Part shown: in pieces, positions 20,268-30,218 of the stretch | How the letters are laid out: the number at the start of each line of letters is the position of its first letter | How positions within the stretch are numbered: position 1 is the first letter of the stretch | NCBI GenBank assembly: GCA_024867545.1 | Contig: JANFNE010000034.1 | Span: 496,001-560,000, forward strand | Direction of reading: 5' to 3' | Length of the DNA: 64,000 nt | Source of the DNA: Phytopythium helicoides | Lineage: Eukaryota; Oomycota; Peronosporomycetes; Pythiales; Pythiaceae | Program-made: the position numbers and the translations under genes | The notes under the pieces: model-generated | The model's database searches: none | What the model was told of the DNA's origin: nothing | What the model saw: only the letters and a program-made list of their open reading frames with translations

Positions 20268-21547
20268 ATGCTGCTGCTCTCGCTACGCCCCGCGACGCTC
20301 GGCCGCGCGCTGCCTACTAGGGCCAAGCCCCTCGCCCTCGCGCGGCGTCTGTCGTCGGTCGTGGACGGCGCGTGGCTGCGCGCGGGCGGCGCCGGCGCCA
20401 AGAAGCTGCTTGTGCTCGACTGCGAGCCCGAAGGCGCCTACCGCCGCGCGCACATCCCCGGCGCACTGCCGTTCCTCGTGGCGCCTTCGGGGCTCAAGGT
20501 GCGCTGAAAGTTGGGAGATTTTAGGGTGGAGAGAGAGAGAGAGAGAGCTGATGGTGGGGCTTGGCAGAACCCGACGTCCAATGCGACGGGACTCGTGTCC
20601 GAGGAGCAGTTTGCGGGCATCATGGACGGCTTGCAGCTGGACGCGGACGCCACGCTCGTGTTCTACGACGACGACGCTGGCATGGTGCGCTACGAGGGAG
20701 TTGAGAGGTGGAGCGGAATAGGGGATTTTGACGGTGTGGTCGGCTGATGCAGAAAGCCATCCGGATGTGGTGGGTCTTCCGCCACTTTGGCTTCCCCAAG
20801 GAGCAGCTCAAGGTGACGATCCAGATTGCTGGCACTGCAATCACTAGCGATAATGCTGAATTGGCGTCTTGGTTTATCCGTTGAAGGTGCTCGACGGCGG
20901 CTGGAAGCAGTGGGTCGCCGACAGCTACCCCGTGGAAACCAAGCTGCCGAGCTCCTTCCCCGCCGCCGACAACAAGTGGAAGTACGTCCCCAAGGAGCAA
21001 TCGACTGATTGGACAAACATTTAATGACGCTACGCACTGAATGCATCGATAGCTTCACCGCGACCACCAACTCGCTGGTCGGTTTGGACGCTGTGAAGCA
21101 AGGCATCGAGAGCGGTGTGCAGTTTGTCGACTCGCGATCCCCAGCCGAGTATACAGGCGAGAATCCTGGGAACAACGCGCGCGGAGGTGAGTTAATGGAG
21201 ATGACTGACGGTCAAAAAGCAAAAGGGATGCATGCTAATCAACAGGGCCGTCGACGGCTGTGGTATGAGCAGGTCACGTCCCCGGCGCTATCAACTTCAA
21301 TTGGGTGAATGCGGTTGACACGTCGTCTACGGGACGCTTCAAATCCAAAACCGAACTGGAGGAGGTGCTCGTCGGATCGCTCGGTCTCGACAAAAAGAAG
21401 CCCGTCATCACGTACTGCCAGCGTGGTATTCGCGCGGCGCATGCGGCATTTGTGCTGCAGGAAATTGTGGGCTTCGAGGACGTCAAGGTTTACGAGGACT
21501 CGATGCTTCAGTACTTGAACCGCGACGACACGGTCGTGGAGCAGTGA
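20268..21547 (+). CDS. Two-domain rhodanese (thiosulfate/3-mercaptopyruvate sulfurtransferase), mitochondrial
   Basis: Six exons: 20268-20498, 20568-20684, 20753-20812, 20887-20981, 21053-21186 and 21273-21547; 303 aa. Introns are GT-AG, 68-86 nt; the third and fourth junctions were chosen to preserve family motifs. The leader (MLLLSLRPATLGRALPTRAK) looks mitochondrial. The N-terminal rhodanese domain contains VLDCEPEGAYRRAHIPGA, FYDDDAGM and WWVFRHFGFP, and ends at VLDGGWKQWV. The catalytic C-terminal domain has VDSRSPAEY, GHVPGAINFNW and the active loop YCQRGIRA with Cys261, so it should transfer sulfane sulfur from thiosulfate or 3-mercaptopyruvate to cyanide or thiols. The first intron contains a GA dinucleotide run. 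The CQRGIR loop alone does not decide between TST and MPST. Confidence 0.85.
20528..20548. repeat. GA dinucleotide microsatellite
   Basis: About nine GA units lie inside the first rhodanese intron. Confidence 0.8.
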
Positions 21548-24524
21548 TTCAACACGGTGCACTGCAAAAGGAGCATGTCTGAATCGACATGTGATAAGCA
21601 AACAGAGTGACGTTGTTGTTGAGCGTCGTTTTCTGAGTGTCTGAATGTGTGATGACGATTCCAAACGCTTCAGCAAAACGGGGTCTGCACATGCACTGTA
21701 CAGTGTGCTCGAGACAGGGACAATCTCGAAATGTTGAGGCTCGGAGACACAACGAGTCGTCGCCGACCTCCAGACTAAACCATCTTTGTGGCCGCCCATG
21801 CTTGAGCAGCGGTTTGTGGTGTCTCTGATGTGTGCAACGCCTGCGATCTCTCGCTGATCAACACCTCAAGTTGCGTTGAAGCACACGGCAACATGGTTAG
21901 CCCTACATCGCGAGATGTGCCACAGCACATCCCAGTTGGAGATTGCTGAAGAGATTCTCTGTGATCCCAGGAACGCTGTGCTAGTCGACCGCAAGTTTCC
22001 TGCTGCATTGTAGAGACCTGACCAGCGTGTCATACACGTGTACAGCCGACATTCGGTGGGGACGGAGCTCACAGCTCATTTGGAGCTCATAACCAGGGCG
22101 GCTGGTCCGCCACGGCTCATTACGCAATGCGATGTCGCAGGACACATCTTGACGATCAGCAGGCTGGCGGCGTAGCTAACGTTGCCGAGATGAGTCCGCC
22201 GGCATTTGGTGTCCGTTTCAAACGCTTCGCTGGACGACAGTGTGCGTGAAACTCTGCCGAGGGATACTGGTCATGACGCTTGTGCGAGAGAGTGCGCGTG
22301 CGTTGCCTACTCGAGCCAGACGCGCTTGGAATGGCCGACCCCTCTGGCAATCAACACAAAATCAGCGGGCACATTGATGATGTCTGAGTTGCATTCGATT
22401 TGCATACGTCGCTCACACCAACAGTTTGCGCTGGCCTCGGCACTGCAGCAAGAAGCACCAGTGGGACTGGTTGGAGGGCGTAGCCTTGCGAGATGTTAGC
22501 TAACCCGCACCGAGTGCATCTAGGGCGTTGCTGGCGGTGATGCAGATGCGTACGCTGTGAAATCGGATAACGATACGGCGAGATCGTATCTGCAATTACT
22601 CACTGCACTGCTCGCCCGCCCGGCCACAAGTCGCCGCAAAGGCCTCTACGCCGTTCAACGAGTTGCCGCGGAGAGGGGAGGAGGAGGAGGAGCTGCAACG
22701 CGTTGCTCCCCGCCGTGATCCGCAGCATCAAGGAGCCCTCCCGGAGGTGCCGTTGACGCTTGCATTTCGAACAAACTGCATGCTGATGATCGAAGGAGAG
22801 GGGCTCGGCAATGTAAACGCCGTATGGCGCGCCAGCTGGCATGGCGCGGTTTGACATGACGAGAGAATCCAGCGATGAGCTGTCAACGAATGAGCTCCGG
22901 ATCGATGGCTGAGCAGACAGCTCGAATTCGAGAACATTTGTGCGTGACCATGCAAGTCATCTTGTACACTGTACTCTTGATGCTGACTTGCAGGAGCACC
23001 TGCTGGATGGGCATAGACCCGCTTCGATGACAGCCCGCCAAACAGCCGGAGTCGTGTGCTCGTCACGGAGCGACTTCAGGAGCGCATGGGCTGAGATCCA
23101 GCAATGGCAGCGTTGCTTGGACCGTACAGCGCAGGATGAGTAGGACGAGGCACTACTCCGTACATTGTTAGTTAGCATTGCGGATCACTGCCGCGGCCGT
23201 GGCGTTGTCTCTGCTCGCTCGCTGTCGTGCTCATCCAATGTCGCGTGTACTACAGTTCTTGAATGAGTTGTGCGGCGCAGAGCTCGCCGCCGGCCACTGG
23301 TACACCAGTCGGGGCAGAAAAAGATGGAGCGCGGGATGTTACTTACCGTGTCGGTCGATCCGTCAACCGCGTTGGCGATCTGGTGACCATCGAGTCGTCC
23401 GGACGCTCGTGTCGGCTCAACCAACGCAACCCATGGGAGACGTTGAAGAGCAATTCATGGGGGAGCGTATGGTCCCTCTGTGCACCGTGCATAAGTCATC
23501 TTTGCTGTGCTCGGCCGTGCCAGCGAGCTCAATGACATGCCCGCCACGGAAGCTGCCAGCTAGCAAGCAGCGAACCTTAGAAGCTGGCATTCAGTGGCGG
23601 CTTGTCCGCCGCAGTTTAGCGCGGAGGACCCGTTTCTTTCGCGGCTGCCGAGAGTCACAAACTGCAGCGCTGGCGTTTGTGTGTGTTCGCGTGCACCGTT
23701 GCACGCGGCGTGTGAAGAGGGCCCTACGATGTTGCAGTGCCCGAGCGCGGCGTGCCACTGCGCTCGTGGACTGTCCCCGTCGGACGCTACTCACTCGGCA
23801 GGCGTCCCACTCCCGTCCAATGTGGCGGTGTGGGCACATCCCATGCACCGCCACTAGGGCGTCGAGTATGCCGCTGTTCCCCCCTCTCGACGCGTCTTTG
23901 CCACGCTCTCGCCGCCTGATGTGCACGCCAAGAGCCGCAGGCAGCGCCGCCGCTTTGAAGAGCGTCGGGCCGGCCGTTCACGTTGGCACGCACATCCTAC
24001 GCTGGTAACGGCGTGCATAGTCGCGGTTCAGCCGAGGCGCAACGAGCGAGGGGATCAGGAGCCCACGCCTCACCATCTCCGCGCTGCACATGCACACACG
24101 CCGACTTCGGTGGAGCGACTGTCTCGAGAGTTACAAACCCGCCGGCGCCTTGCAGCGCCAGGCCAGCTTATGTGACTGGGGGGATTGCGAATGGCGCCGC
24201 CGGCCTGCTCAGTTTGAAATTCTTCGACAAAGCCTGAAGGCCAGCGCCCTCCGCGTCCAGCAGAGCAAGCAGCCACTCGGACAGGCAGCTCGCGACAGCC
24301 GCCCGTTCCTTCCACCCTTCCTCCTCTCACTCCTCGTCTCGGCGTGAGAGAGATCCATTTCCGAGGGCCGCCACAACTTTCTGGCCACTGCCCCCCTGAT
24401 CTCTTTAGATCGATCGCCAAGCGGCAAGAACCTGCCACGGGATCCGTGGGACTTTGACTCAACCAGCCAACCGAACCGCACGCGCGACCGCCGCCACCAC
24501 TTTAGAATCGACAGCACAGCAGCC
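21548..24524. other. Gene-poor 3-kb interval
   Basis: No gene supported. The longest frame (23178-24008, plus) is Arg/Cys-rich, starts from a non-ATG codon and resembles no protein; it looks like a chance frame in GC-rich DNA. I saw no tRNA, no obvious transposon end and no tandem repeat. Confidence 0.4.
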
Positions 24525-25205
24525 ATGGACATCCGCCGTCTGCTCCACAACCCCGACGATGGAGGCTGGTACGTTATTGGTGAGACCAAGAGCGAGGCCG
24601 AGATGAACGACTTCCGCCGCTCGCTCAAGCGCAATGCCATCATCAACACGCACCTCGTCAACTGCACCATGAACCACGAGAACCTCGGCATGGGCGTCGC
24701 AAACACGGAGCACAAGATGAAGGTGCAGTGGACCAAGTGCACATCGGCTCTGTGCCACCCCAAGACGGAGGACGGGTCCAAGCCGACCGCGTGTCCTGTG
24801 CAGGTGCGCATGTCGACGTGTCAGCTCACGTTCGCGGGCATCATCTGCCAGGCCTATCAGCACCTGAGCGACGAGCACGACTCGGCCGAGCCCGTGCAGT
24901 CGAGCGTCACAGACGACATGAAGGTGTACATTGTCAGGATGCTGCAAGAGAACCCCGAGGTGAAGCCGATGGTAATTTACAAGGAGCTGACGGCGCTGCA
25001 CGAGCGCGGCGAGTTCGGCGACGACCTCATGCCGACCAAAATCCAGCTGCGGAACGCGCTCACATATTTAAGAAGCCGCAAGCTGAAGCTGTCAACTCCC
25101 CGCAGCGACCCGTCGACGCCAGGCGCAGCGCGGAAACGGAGATTCGACTCGTTCTCTGACGGGAGTGAGTCTCCACCGCTCGAGGAGCACCGACAACCTG
25201 AGTGA
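24525..25205 (+). CDS. Cys/His-rich unknown protein, possibly transposase-derived
   Basis: This is a single-exon protein of 226 aa. Residues 28-125 contain spaced Cys/His (VNCTMNHENL, TKCTSALCHP, TACPVQVRMSTC, IICQAYQH, DEH) that could form a FLYWCH/WRKY-like zinc module. Residues 130-185 are helical (VYIVRMLQENPEVKP, IYKELTALHERGEF, TKIQLRNALTYLRSRKL). The tail is Ser/Pro/basic with a possible nuclear signal (ARKRRFDSF). This combination reminds me of the DNA-binding N-terminal part of Mutator-like (MULE) transposases, but there is no DDE catalytic domain downstream. It is either a domesticated DNA-binding protein or a truncated element. Codon use is GC-rich like neighbouring host genes, which favours domestication. 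Confidence 0.55.
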   Translation: MDIRRLLHNPDDGGWYVIGETKSEAEMNDFRRSLKRNAIINTHLVNCTMNHENLGMGVANTEHKMKVQWTKCTSALCHPKTEDGSKPTACPVQVRMSTCQLTFAGIICQAYQHLSDEHDSAEPVQSSVTDDMKVYIVRMLQENPEVKPMVIYKELTALHERGEFGDDLMPTKIQLRNALTYLRSRKLKLSTPRSDPSTPGAARKRRFDSFSDGSESPPLEEHRQPE

Positions 25206-25722
25206 CGGGTGCCGGCGACAGCAGCCGGTCGCCAACCTCGAGCAAAGAAACGAAAGGCAGAGCCCAGCAAACCCACAGTAAGTAAGCCGTCGCATCCGCT
25301 CGAGCCGCGCCGATAGCAGCGCGTCCATGACTCGGTTAGTTTTGTGCTAGCGGGCGGGAGCTCGAGCGAGGGCACAAGTAAGTGGCAAATTTTGATCGTG
25401 TTGCGTCTTCGAGGAAAGCGTAGTCGAGTAAGTGATAGATACATGAACGTCAAGTGTTTACTTTCTCATCGTCATGCATGTCTGTCCTCGTTGCTGAGGT
25501 TCCAACATCTTGCCTTGACGTCGCCTTGCCAATTCGAATCGGCACCGGCAGCAAGCGACGCTTTTCTTCAGAATCGCAAGAAGCGACTTATTGCGCTTCT
25601 TTGAGCGTCAACGTTTCGAGTGATCTAGAGATGACGACCACTGGCGCCTTGAACGGCCAGTTCCGGCATGAGCCCAGTGGTCTGGCGACTTCAACCGCCT
25701 TCCGAGGCAACCGGGAGTTCAC

Positions 25723-26103
25723 TCATTGGTTGGGCAGCGACAGCCTCGCGTTTCTGCCGTGCTGGATGATATGAAAACCGCCAGCGAGTAGCCGTGCGTT
25801 GCCAGTTGCCATCGTGGACGACAGCATTGAAAAAAGCAAAGACAGCTCTGCCCTCTGGTCTTTGGTTGGCGGCGAGGGCACCGCAGTCGCTGACCACCGC
25901 ACGAGTTCCGTCTGAACGTCCAGATTTCCCAGCCAGTGAAGCAGCTCTTGGTCATCTCCAGCCTTGCAAAAAGGTCTCACGTCTCTGCGAACGAATGCGT
26001 TGCCATCTCGCACCGCGTTGGAAGAGCGTCGCGAGAAAACGGAGGCGGCGCTTGCTCCTGTTGCCGTCCGCTTCAACTTGTCGATTAGTGTCGACCACAC
26101 CAT
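25723..26103 (-). CDS. Possible small hypothetical protein
   Basis: A minus-strand frame of 126 aa from ATG 26103. It has a basic N-terminus (LIDKLKRTATGASAASVFSRR) and a helical Leu-rich middle (DDQELLHWLGNLDVQTELVRW, ELSLLFSMLSSTMATGN). No family is recognised, and the overlapping plus-strand frame is Arg-rich and less likely. The intervals on both sides (25206-25722 and 26104-26290) show nothing else. Low confidence, by composition only. Confidence 0.33.
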   Translation of the reverse strand: MVWSTLIDKLKRTATGASAASVFSRRSSNAVRDGNAFVRRDVRPFCKAGDDQELLHWLGNLDVQTELVRWSATAVPSPPTKDQRAELSLLFSMLSSTMATGNARLLAGGFHIIQHGRNARLSLPNQ

Positions 26104-26290
26104 CCGCCCTCATCATGCCGTACCATAGTCTGTTCGAAGCTCGCAGGTAGTCCTTTCATGAGGTTATCTCCCCATAGCTAACGCGAGGTGTGCCGGCGGG
26201 CATACAACCGCCTATACTCCCGCTAAAGTGCGGTCTGCGTCCTCCCTCTCGGGGCATCTTGCAAAAGATTTCCCCAGGTCGACCCCCAGC

Positions 26291-27762
26291 ATGAGCGCGG
26301 CGGAGGAGATCGGCAAGAAGGCGGACCTGTCGGGCGAGCTGGCGCGCGTGCTGCCGCAGGCGCAGGCCGTGGCGGGCAGCGGCAACGTGGAGGCGGCCTG
26401 CGAGCTGCTGCTGGCGCTGGAGAAGCAGGCGCGCCTGGCCAACGACGTGTCGACGCTCAAGCTCGTGGTGGCCGCCGTGCTGCAGCTGTGCGCGCAGTAC
26501 AAGCGCTGGGAGCTGCTCAAGGACCATGTGGCGCTGCTGGCCAAGCGCCGCGCGCAAAAGTCGGGCGCCATCACGGTCGTCGTGCAAAAGTCGATGGAGC
26601 TGCTGCCCGAGACGCCGTCCGAGGCCGTCAAGATGGACCTCATCAACGCGCTGCGCACGGTCGCGGAGGGAAAGATCTTTTTGGAGAAGGAGCGCGCCAC
26701 GCTCACGCAGATGCTCTCGCGCATGAAGGAGGCCCGAGGAGAGATTGACGAGGCAGCCACCATCCTGCAGGAGGTGCATGTGGAGACCTACGGCGCCATG
26801 ACCAAGCTGGAGAAGACCGAGTACATCCTCGAGCAGGTGCGCCTCACGCTCGCCAAGAAGGACTACGTGCGCGCCAACATCCTAGCCAAGAAGATCCTGC
26901 GCCGCACGCTCGAGGAGAAGGACTTCCAGGAGTGCAAGCTCAAGTTCTACCACCTCATGATTGAGTACGACACGCACGAGAACAACACGCTCGAGCTCTG
27001 CCGCCACTGGATGGCCATCTTCAACACCGAGATAGTCAAGGCGAGTGAGGAGATGTGGACCAAGGCGCTGCAGCACGCTACCATCTTTGTGATTCTCTCA
27101 TCCTACTCGAACCTGCAAAGCGACCTGCTGCACAAGCTTGCCAGCGAGAAGCTCGTCGAAAAGCTGCCGGATTTCGAGGACCTGCTCACCAAGTTTACCA
27201 CCAAGGAAATTATTGGATTTCCGCTGGCGCAGGACGCGCTACTCAAGAAGCACCCAATCTTCAACCACGCGGAGCGCGGCGCCGAGTGGACGACCGCTCT
27301 GCGCACCCGCATTATCGAGCACAACATTCGTGTCGTCGCCGAGCACTACGAGCGCATCCACATGCCTCACCTGGCCAACATGATTGGTCTCTCTGAAGAC
27401 GTACGCTCCGTTTTGTTGCTGGATATTTTTGCGTTTTGAAGAATCTTCGCTGACTTGTGCAATTTACAATGGTGCAGCTGACGGAGCAGAGTATTTCGAC
27501 GCTTGTGAGCGACGGCTCCATCTACGCCAAGATTGACCGCCCGGCTAAGATCATCTCCTTCCACCGACCGCTCTCGCCTGAAGAGCAGCTGTCCAACTGG
27601 TCCGGTGAGTGTCAGCAAATGTTTTGCAACACTATGCGGGGGTTGTGCAAAATCTTACGAGATGATTCTTTTGCTCCTGCAGCCGACATCACACAGCTTC
27701 TGCGCCTCGTTGAGACGACATGCCATTTAGTCAACAAGGAGAACATGATCCACAAGATTTGA
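26291..27762 (+). CDS. PSMD12: 26S proteasome non-ATPase regulatory subunit 12 (Rpn5)
   Basis: Three exons: 26291-27400, 27478-27604 and 27683-27762; 438 aa, close to the usual 450. Introns are 77-78 nt, GT-AG. The N-terminal two-thirds are helical TPR-like repeats (CELLLALEKQARLANDVSTL, YKRWELLKDHVALLAKRR, TYGAMTKLEKTEYILEQVRL, IEYDTHENNTLELCRHW). A PCI domain follows at about residues 300-415 (FTTKEIIGFPLAQDALL, LRTRIIEHNIRVVAEHYERI, LANMIGLSED, DGSIYAKIDRPAKIISF). Rpn5 is a scaffold of the proteasome lid next to the deubiquitinase Rpn11. The first intron separates the winged-helix part of PCI, and its removal joins IGLSED to LTEQSISTLVSDG, a conserved sequence, confirming the splice. The start at 26291 (MSAAEEIGKK) is preferred over a non-ATG extension. 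Confidence 0.93.
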
Positions 27763-27951
27763 AGCGGGTCAGCAACCGATCGCAAATTCGCGGCTGATTG
27801 GCACTGAAGACACCTCTGATGCTACGCGCGGCCACGAATTTCTGACGAGTGAGAGATCTCACACAATACATGTTGACCTATCTCTCATCAGTGCACTTGC
27901 TGCCTACCTAAGCTTCCTACGATTTGACTCTTCATCTTCACTACTCCAGAA

Positions 27952-28677
27952 TTACAGCAGCTCGTCGTCCTCGTCAGCATCGTCGAACTGCCCTGACTCG
28001 GTCGGTCCTGCTGCGGAATGCTGCAGCGCCGGGGAGATGTGTAGCACTGAGTCCAAGTGCGCGGCAATCTGCGCCTCTCGCGCGCCGTTGGCAACCTCCT
28101 CCTCGTCGTAGATCCATCCGTCGCCAGCCTCGTCCTCGTCCTCGTCGTCCGGGTTCATCTCGGCCGACTTGGAGAACGCGTCGAACACCTCCTGCACTGT
28201 TCATCGCAGGGCGTCAGCTCCCTCTGCCTTCACCATCCCCCAGAGCAGGAACGCACGTTGCTTGTCGTCGGCCGGGATGAAGCGCACCTCCGCGACGTCG
28301 TCCGTGTCGAACTGGCAGTACAGACACGGCCGCGGGTACGCCTGCGGGTCGCGCGAGATGGCGTGCAGCGTGATGCTGGCCATCTCCCAGCCGAGCCCCA
28401 CGCGCGGCGCCGCCCTGTCCCCGACCCACACCACTCGCCTGCCGCGTCGTCAGCCGCCGCTCCACCCTCGCTCCTCCTCGCGCAGCACGCACCGAGTGGT
28501 CACGAAGAGCTGTCCTGGCGCCGCCGTGGCCGGCAGCGCCGCGTCCTGCAGCTCGCCGCTCAGCTCCAGCGCCACTGCGTCGAACGAACGCAGCAGGAAC
28601 TCCTCGTCCTCGGCGCCGCCCGAGCGCAGCAGCGGCGCGCCGTCCGCGCTCAGGTCGACGGCCGTCAGCACGTTCAT
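27952..28677 (-). CDS. CLNS1A: Methylosome subunit pICln
   Basis: Read leftward, exons are 28493-28677, 28257-28438 and 27952-28196; 203 aa. Both donors are GTGCGT and both junctions keep frame. The PH-like core shows RVVWVG near the first junction, GLGWEMASITLHAISRD, YPRPCLYCQF, DVAEVRFIPADDKQLQEVFD, followed by the acidic segment (NPDDEDEDEAGDGW) and a C-terminal acidic tail. These match pICln, the chaperone that presents Sm proteins to PRMT5 and the SMN system during snRNP assembly. It converges with Rpn5, with stops 190 bp apart. The long acidic tail is typical of the family. Confidence 0.88.
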
Positions 28678-28885
28678 GGCGGCGCTTTTATTTTTTTTCA
28701 AAGTGGCCGCTTGGATTGGCTTGGCCGAGCTCAAGGCGTTTATTTAGAAATATGGCCCCGCGGACTTTGGAAAAGACGGGGAATGGACATGTTGAAGTGA
28801 GCGAGCGGGTGGACAGCCAACGGCACTGCATTTGATTGATGCGACTCGCTACTACTTAGGAGGGACGGGTGTACGTGCTTTACGA

Positions 28886-30148
28886 TTAGCAGTAGGACGC
28901 CGTGGGCGTGGCATCCTCCGAGGACGTCGTCGTGTCCGCCTCAGCGGCCGTCGAGCTCTCCGTCGATGAGGCGGTGGTAGAAGCAGTGGTGGTGGTGGTG
29001 GTCGTCGTGGTGGTAGTCGCCGTGGTCGACGTAGGCGTGGAGGTCGTGGAGGTGGGCGTCGCCGTAGTAACTGTCGGCGAGTCCGTCGTGGTCGTGGTCG
29101 TACTGTCCGTCGAGGTCGTGGTCAGCGCCGTGGTGTCGGTCGAGGTCGTGGATACGGAAGTCGCCGTCGTCGTCGTCGAGCCAGTCGTTGAGCCACAGCT
29201 GGTCTCACCAAGAGCCTCCAGATACTCGCAGCTCTTGAGCTCGCGGTCGTATGTGTAGATACCAAAGTGCAGCTCGCACTCCTCGCTCATGGTGGTGTCG
29301 TCCGGGCGGCGGTCAAAGAAGTCGAACCAGAACTTGAGCGACGTCTCGGCGTCTGTAGGGGACCAGTTCACCACGGCCTCAAAGTACGCCACTGAGTTGT
29401 CGATTGACGGCGTGACATCCGGTGCCTCAGTGGGGGCTGCTCCGGCCGTCGCGAAGCCCGTCTCGGTGAGCAGCATCTGGTCAACCGAGAACTTGGCGGC
29501 CATCTCATCCCATTGATCCTGGAGCAGAGCAACCGGGTCGCTCGGGTCGTAACTGTCCGAAAAGAATGGATAGATGTTGACGCCGAGGATGTCAAGGTTG
29601 TTGGCTAGCTCGGTGGTCTCCGCGGTGTAGCTGTCGGAGACGTACTCGGTGATGCGCTGTACCGTGCCAAACTTGACGCTCGAGGCTGCATCACCAAGGC
29701 CTTCCTTGATTTCGCTGACGATAGAAAGGATGTCGTCGGCCGAGAATCCTTGGTACAGGTTTTCGTTGCCAACGAGGATCGCTTCGATCGCGTCCGGGTA
29801 GTTCTGCACTGCAGCGATGGCGGCGGCAACCTCATCCGACTGCCACGACTCGGTCGTCATGTAGACGCCAAGGTAGAGCTTGACGCCGTACTTGGCGGCG
29901 TACTCGGCGATGCCGTTGCCATAGTACTGCGAGTAGTACGTGCGTGCATACGTGAAGTGATTCGCGATAAGGGCCATGTCGGCGTCCATGGACTCGAGCA
30001 GCGACGCCTGGTTGTATGTGTCATTGCTGTTGAGCGGGTACGAGTACGAGTGCATCGGGCTGTACGTCGTGGCCATGTAGTTGTCAGCCGAGACGATCCC
30101 AAAGGTGGCAATGGCGAGGCCGAGCGCAATCTTGGCGACCGAGAGCAT
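28886..30148 (-). CDS. Secreted GH17 beta-1,3-glucanase with Thr-rich tail
   Basis: Single exon, 420 aa from ATG 30148. A frame-open ATG at 30289 is upstream of the predicted initiator and unlikely. The signal peptide is MLSVAKIALGLAIATFGIVSA. The catalytic module spans about residues 22-330 with the GH17 acid/base in VGNENLYQG (Glu129) and the nucleophile in LTETGFATAG (Glu229); other blocks are LDILGVNIYPFFSD and LKFWFDFFDRR. A Thr/Ser-rich stretch (runs of T and TSTT) of about 90 residues follows and should be heavily O-glycosylated, ending in ASYC. Such enzymes remodel the oomycete's own beta-1,3-glucan wall or act on host glucans. No GPI signal is obvious, as the C-terminus is not hydrophobic. 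Confidence 0.9.
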   Translation of the reverse strand: MLSVAKIALGLAIATFGIVSADNYMATTYSPMHSYSYPLNSNDTYNQASLLESMDADMALIANHFTYARTYYSQYYGNGIAEYAAKYGVKLYLGVYMTTESWQSDEVAAAIAAVQNYPDAIEAILVGNENLYQGFSADDILSIVSEIKEGLGDAASSVKFGTVQRITEYVSDSYTAETTELANNLDILGVNIYPFFSDSYDPSDPVALLQDQWDEMAAKFSVDQMLLTETGFATAGAAPTEAPDVTPSIDNSVAYFEAVVNWSPTDAETSLKFWFDFFDRRPDDTTMSEECELHFGIYTYDRELKSCEYLEALGETSCGSTTGSTTTTATSVSTTSTDTTALTTTSTDSTTTTTTDSPTVTTATPTSTTSTPTSTTATTTTTTTTTTTASTTASSTESSTAAEADTTTSSEDATPTASYC

Positions 30149-30200
30149 GCTCGCTGTGGTTCCTGTAGGGCGAGGAGATTGGGTGGAGTGCTCCAACGAC

Positions 30201-30218
30201 GCAAAAGCGGAAGTGAGC
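30201..30218 (-). promoter_or_regulatory. Oomycete initiator for the GH17 gene
   Basis: On the minus strand GCTCACTTCCGCTTTTGC closely matches GCTCATTYYNCAWTTT. It gives a 5' leader of about 70 nt before ATG 30148. Confidence 0.5.

Noticed and set aside
23178..24008. Long plus-strand frame of 276 codons
   Set aside because: It starts at a non-ATG codon and is Arg/Cys/Ser-rich. It has no motif, and the overlapping frames on both strands are equally open, as expected by chance in GC-rich DNA.
26156..26779. Minus-strand frames of about 200 codons over the Rpn5 gene
   Set aside because: They are antisense to strongly conserved Rpn5 sequence and have Leu/Arg/His-rich shadow composition.
28902..29258. 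Val-rich plus-strand frame at the GH17 tail
   Set aside because: It is the complement of the Thr-rich repeat codons of the GH17 protein; pure Val runs are an artefact of reading ACN repeats backwards.
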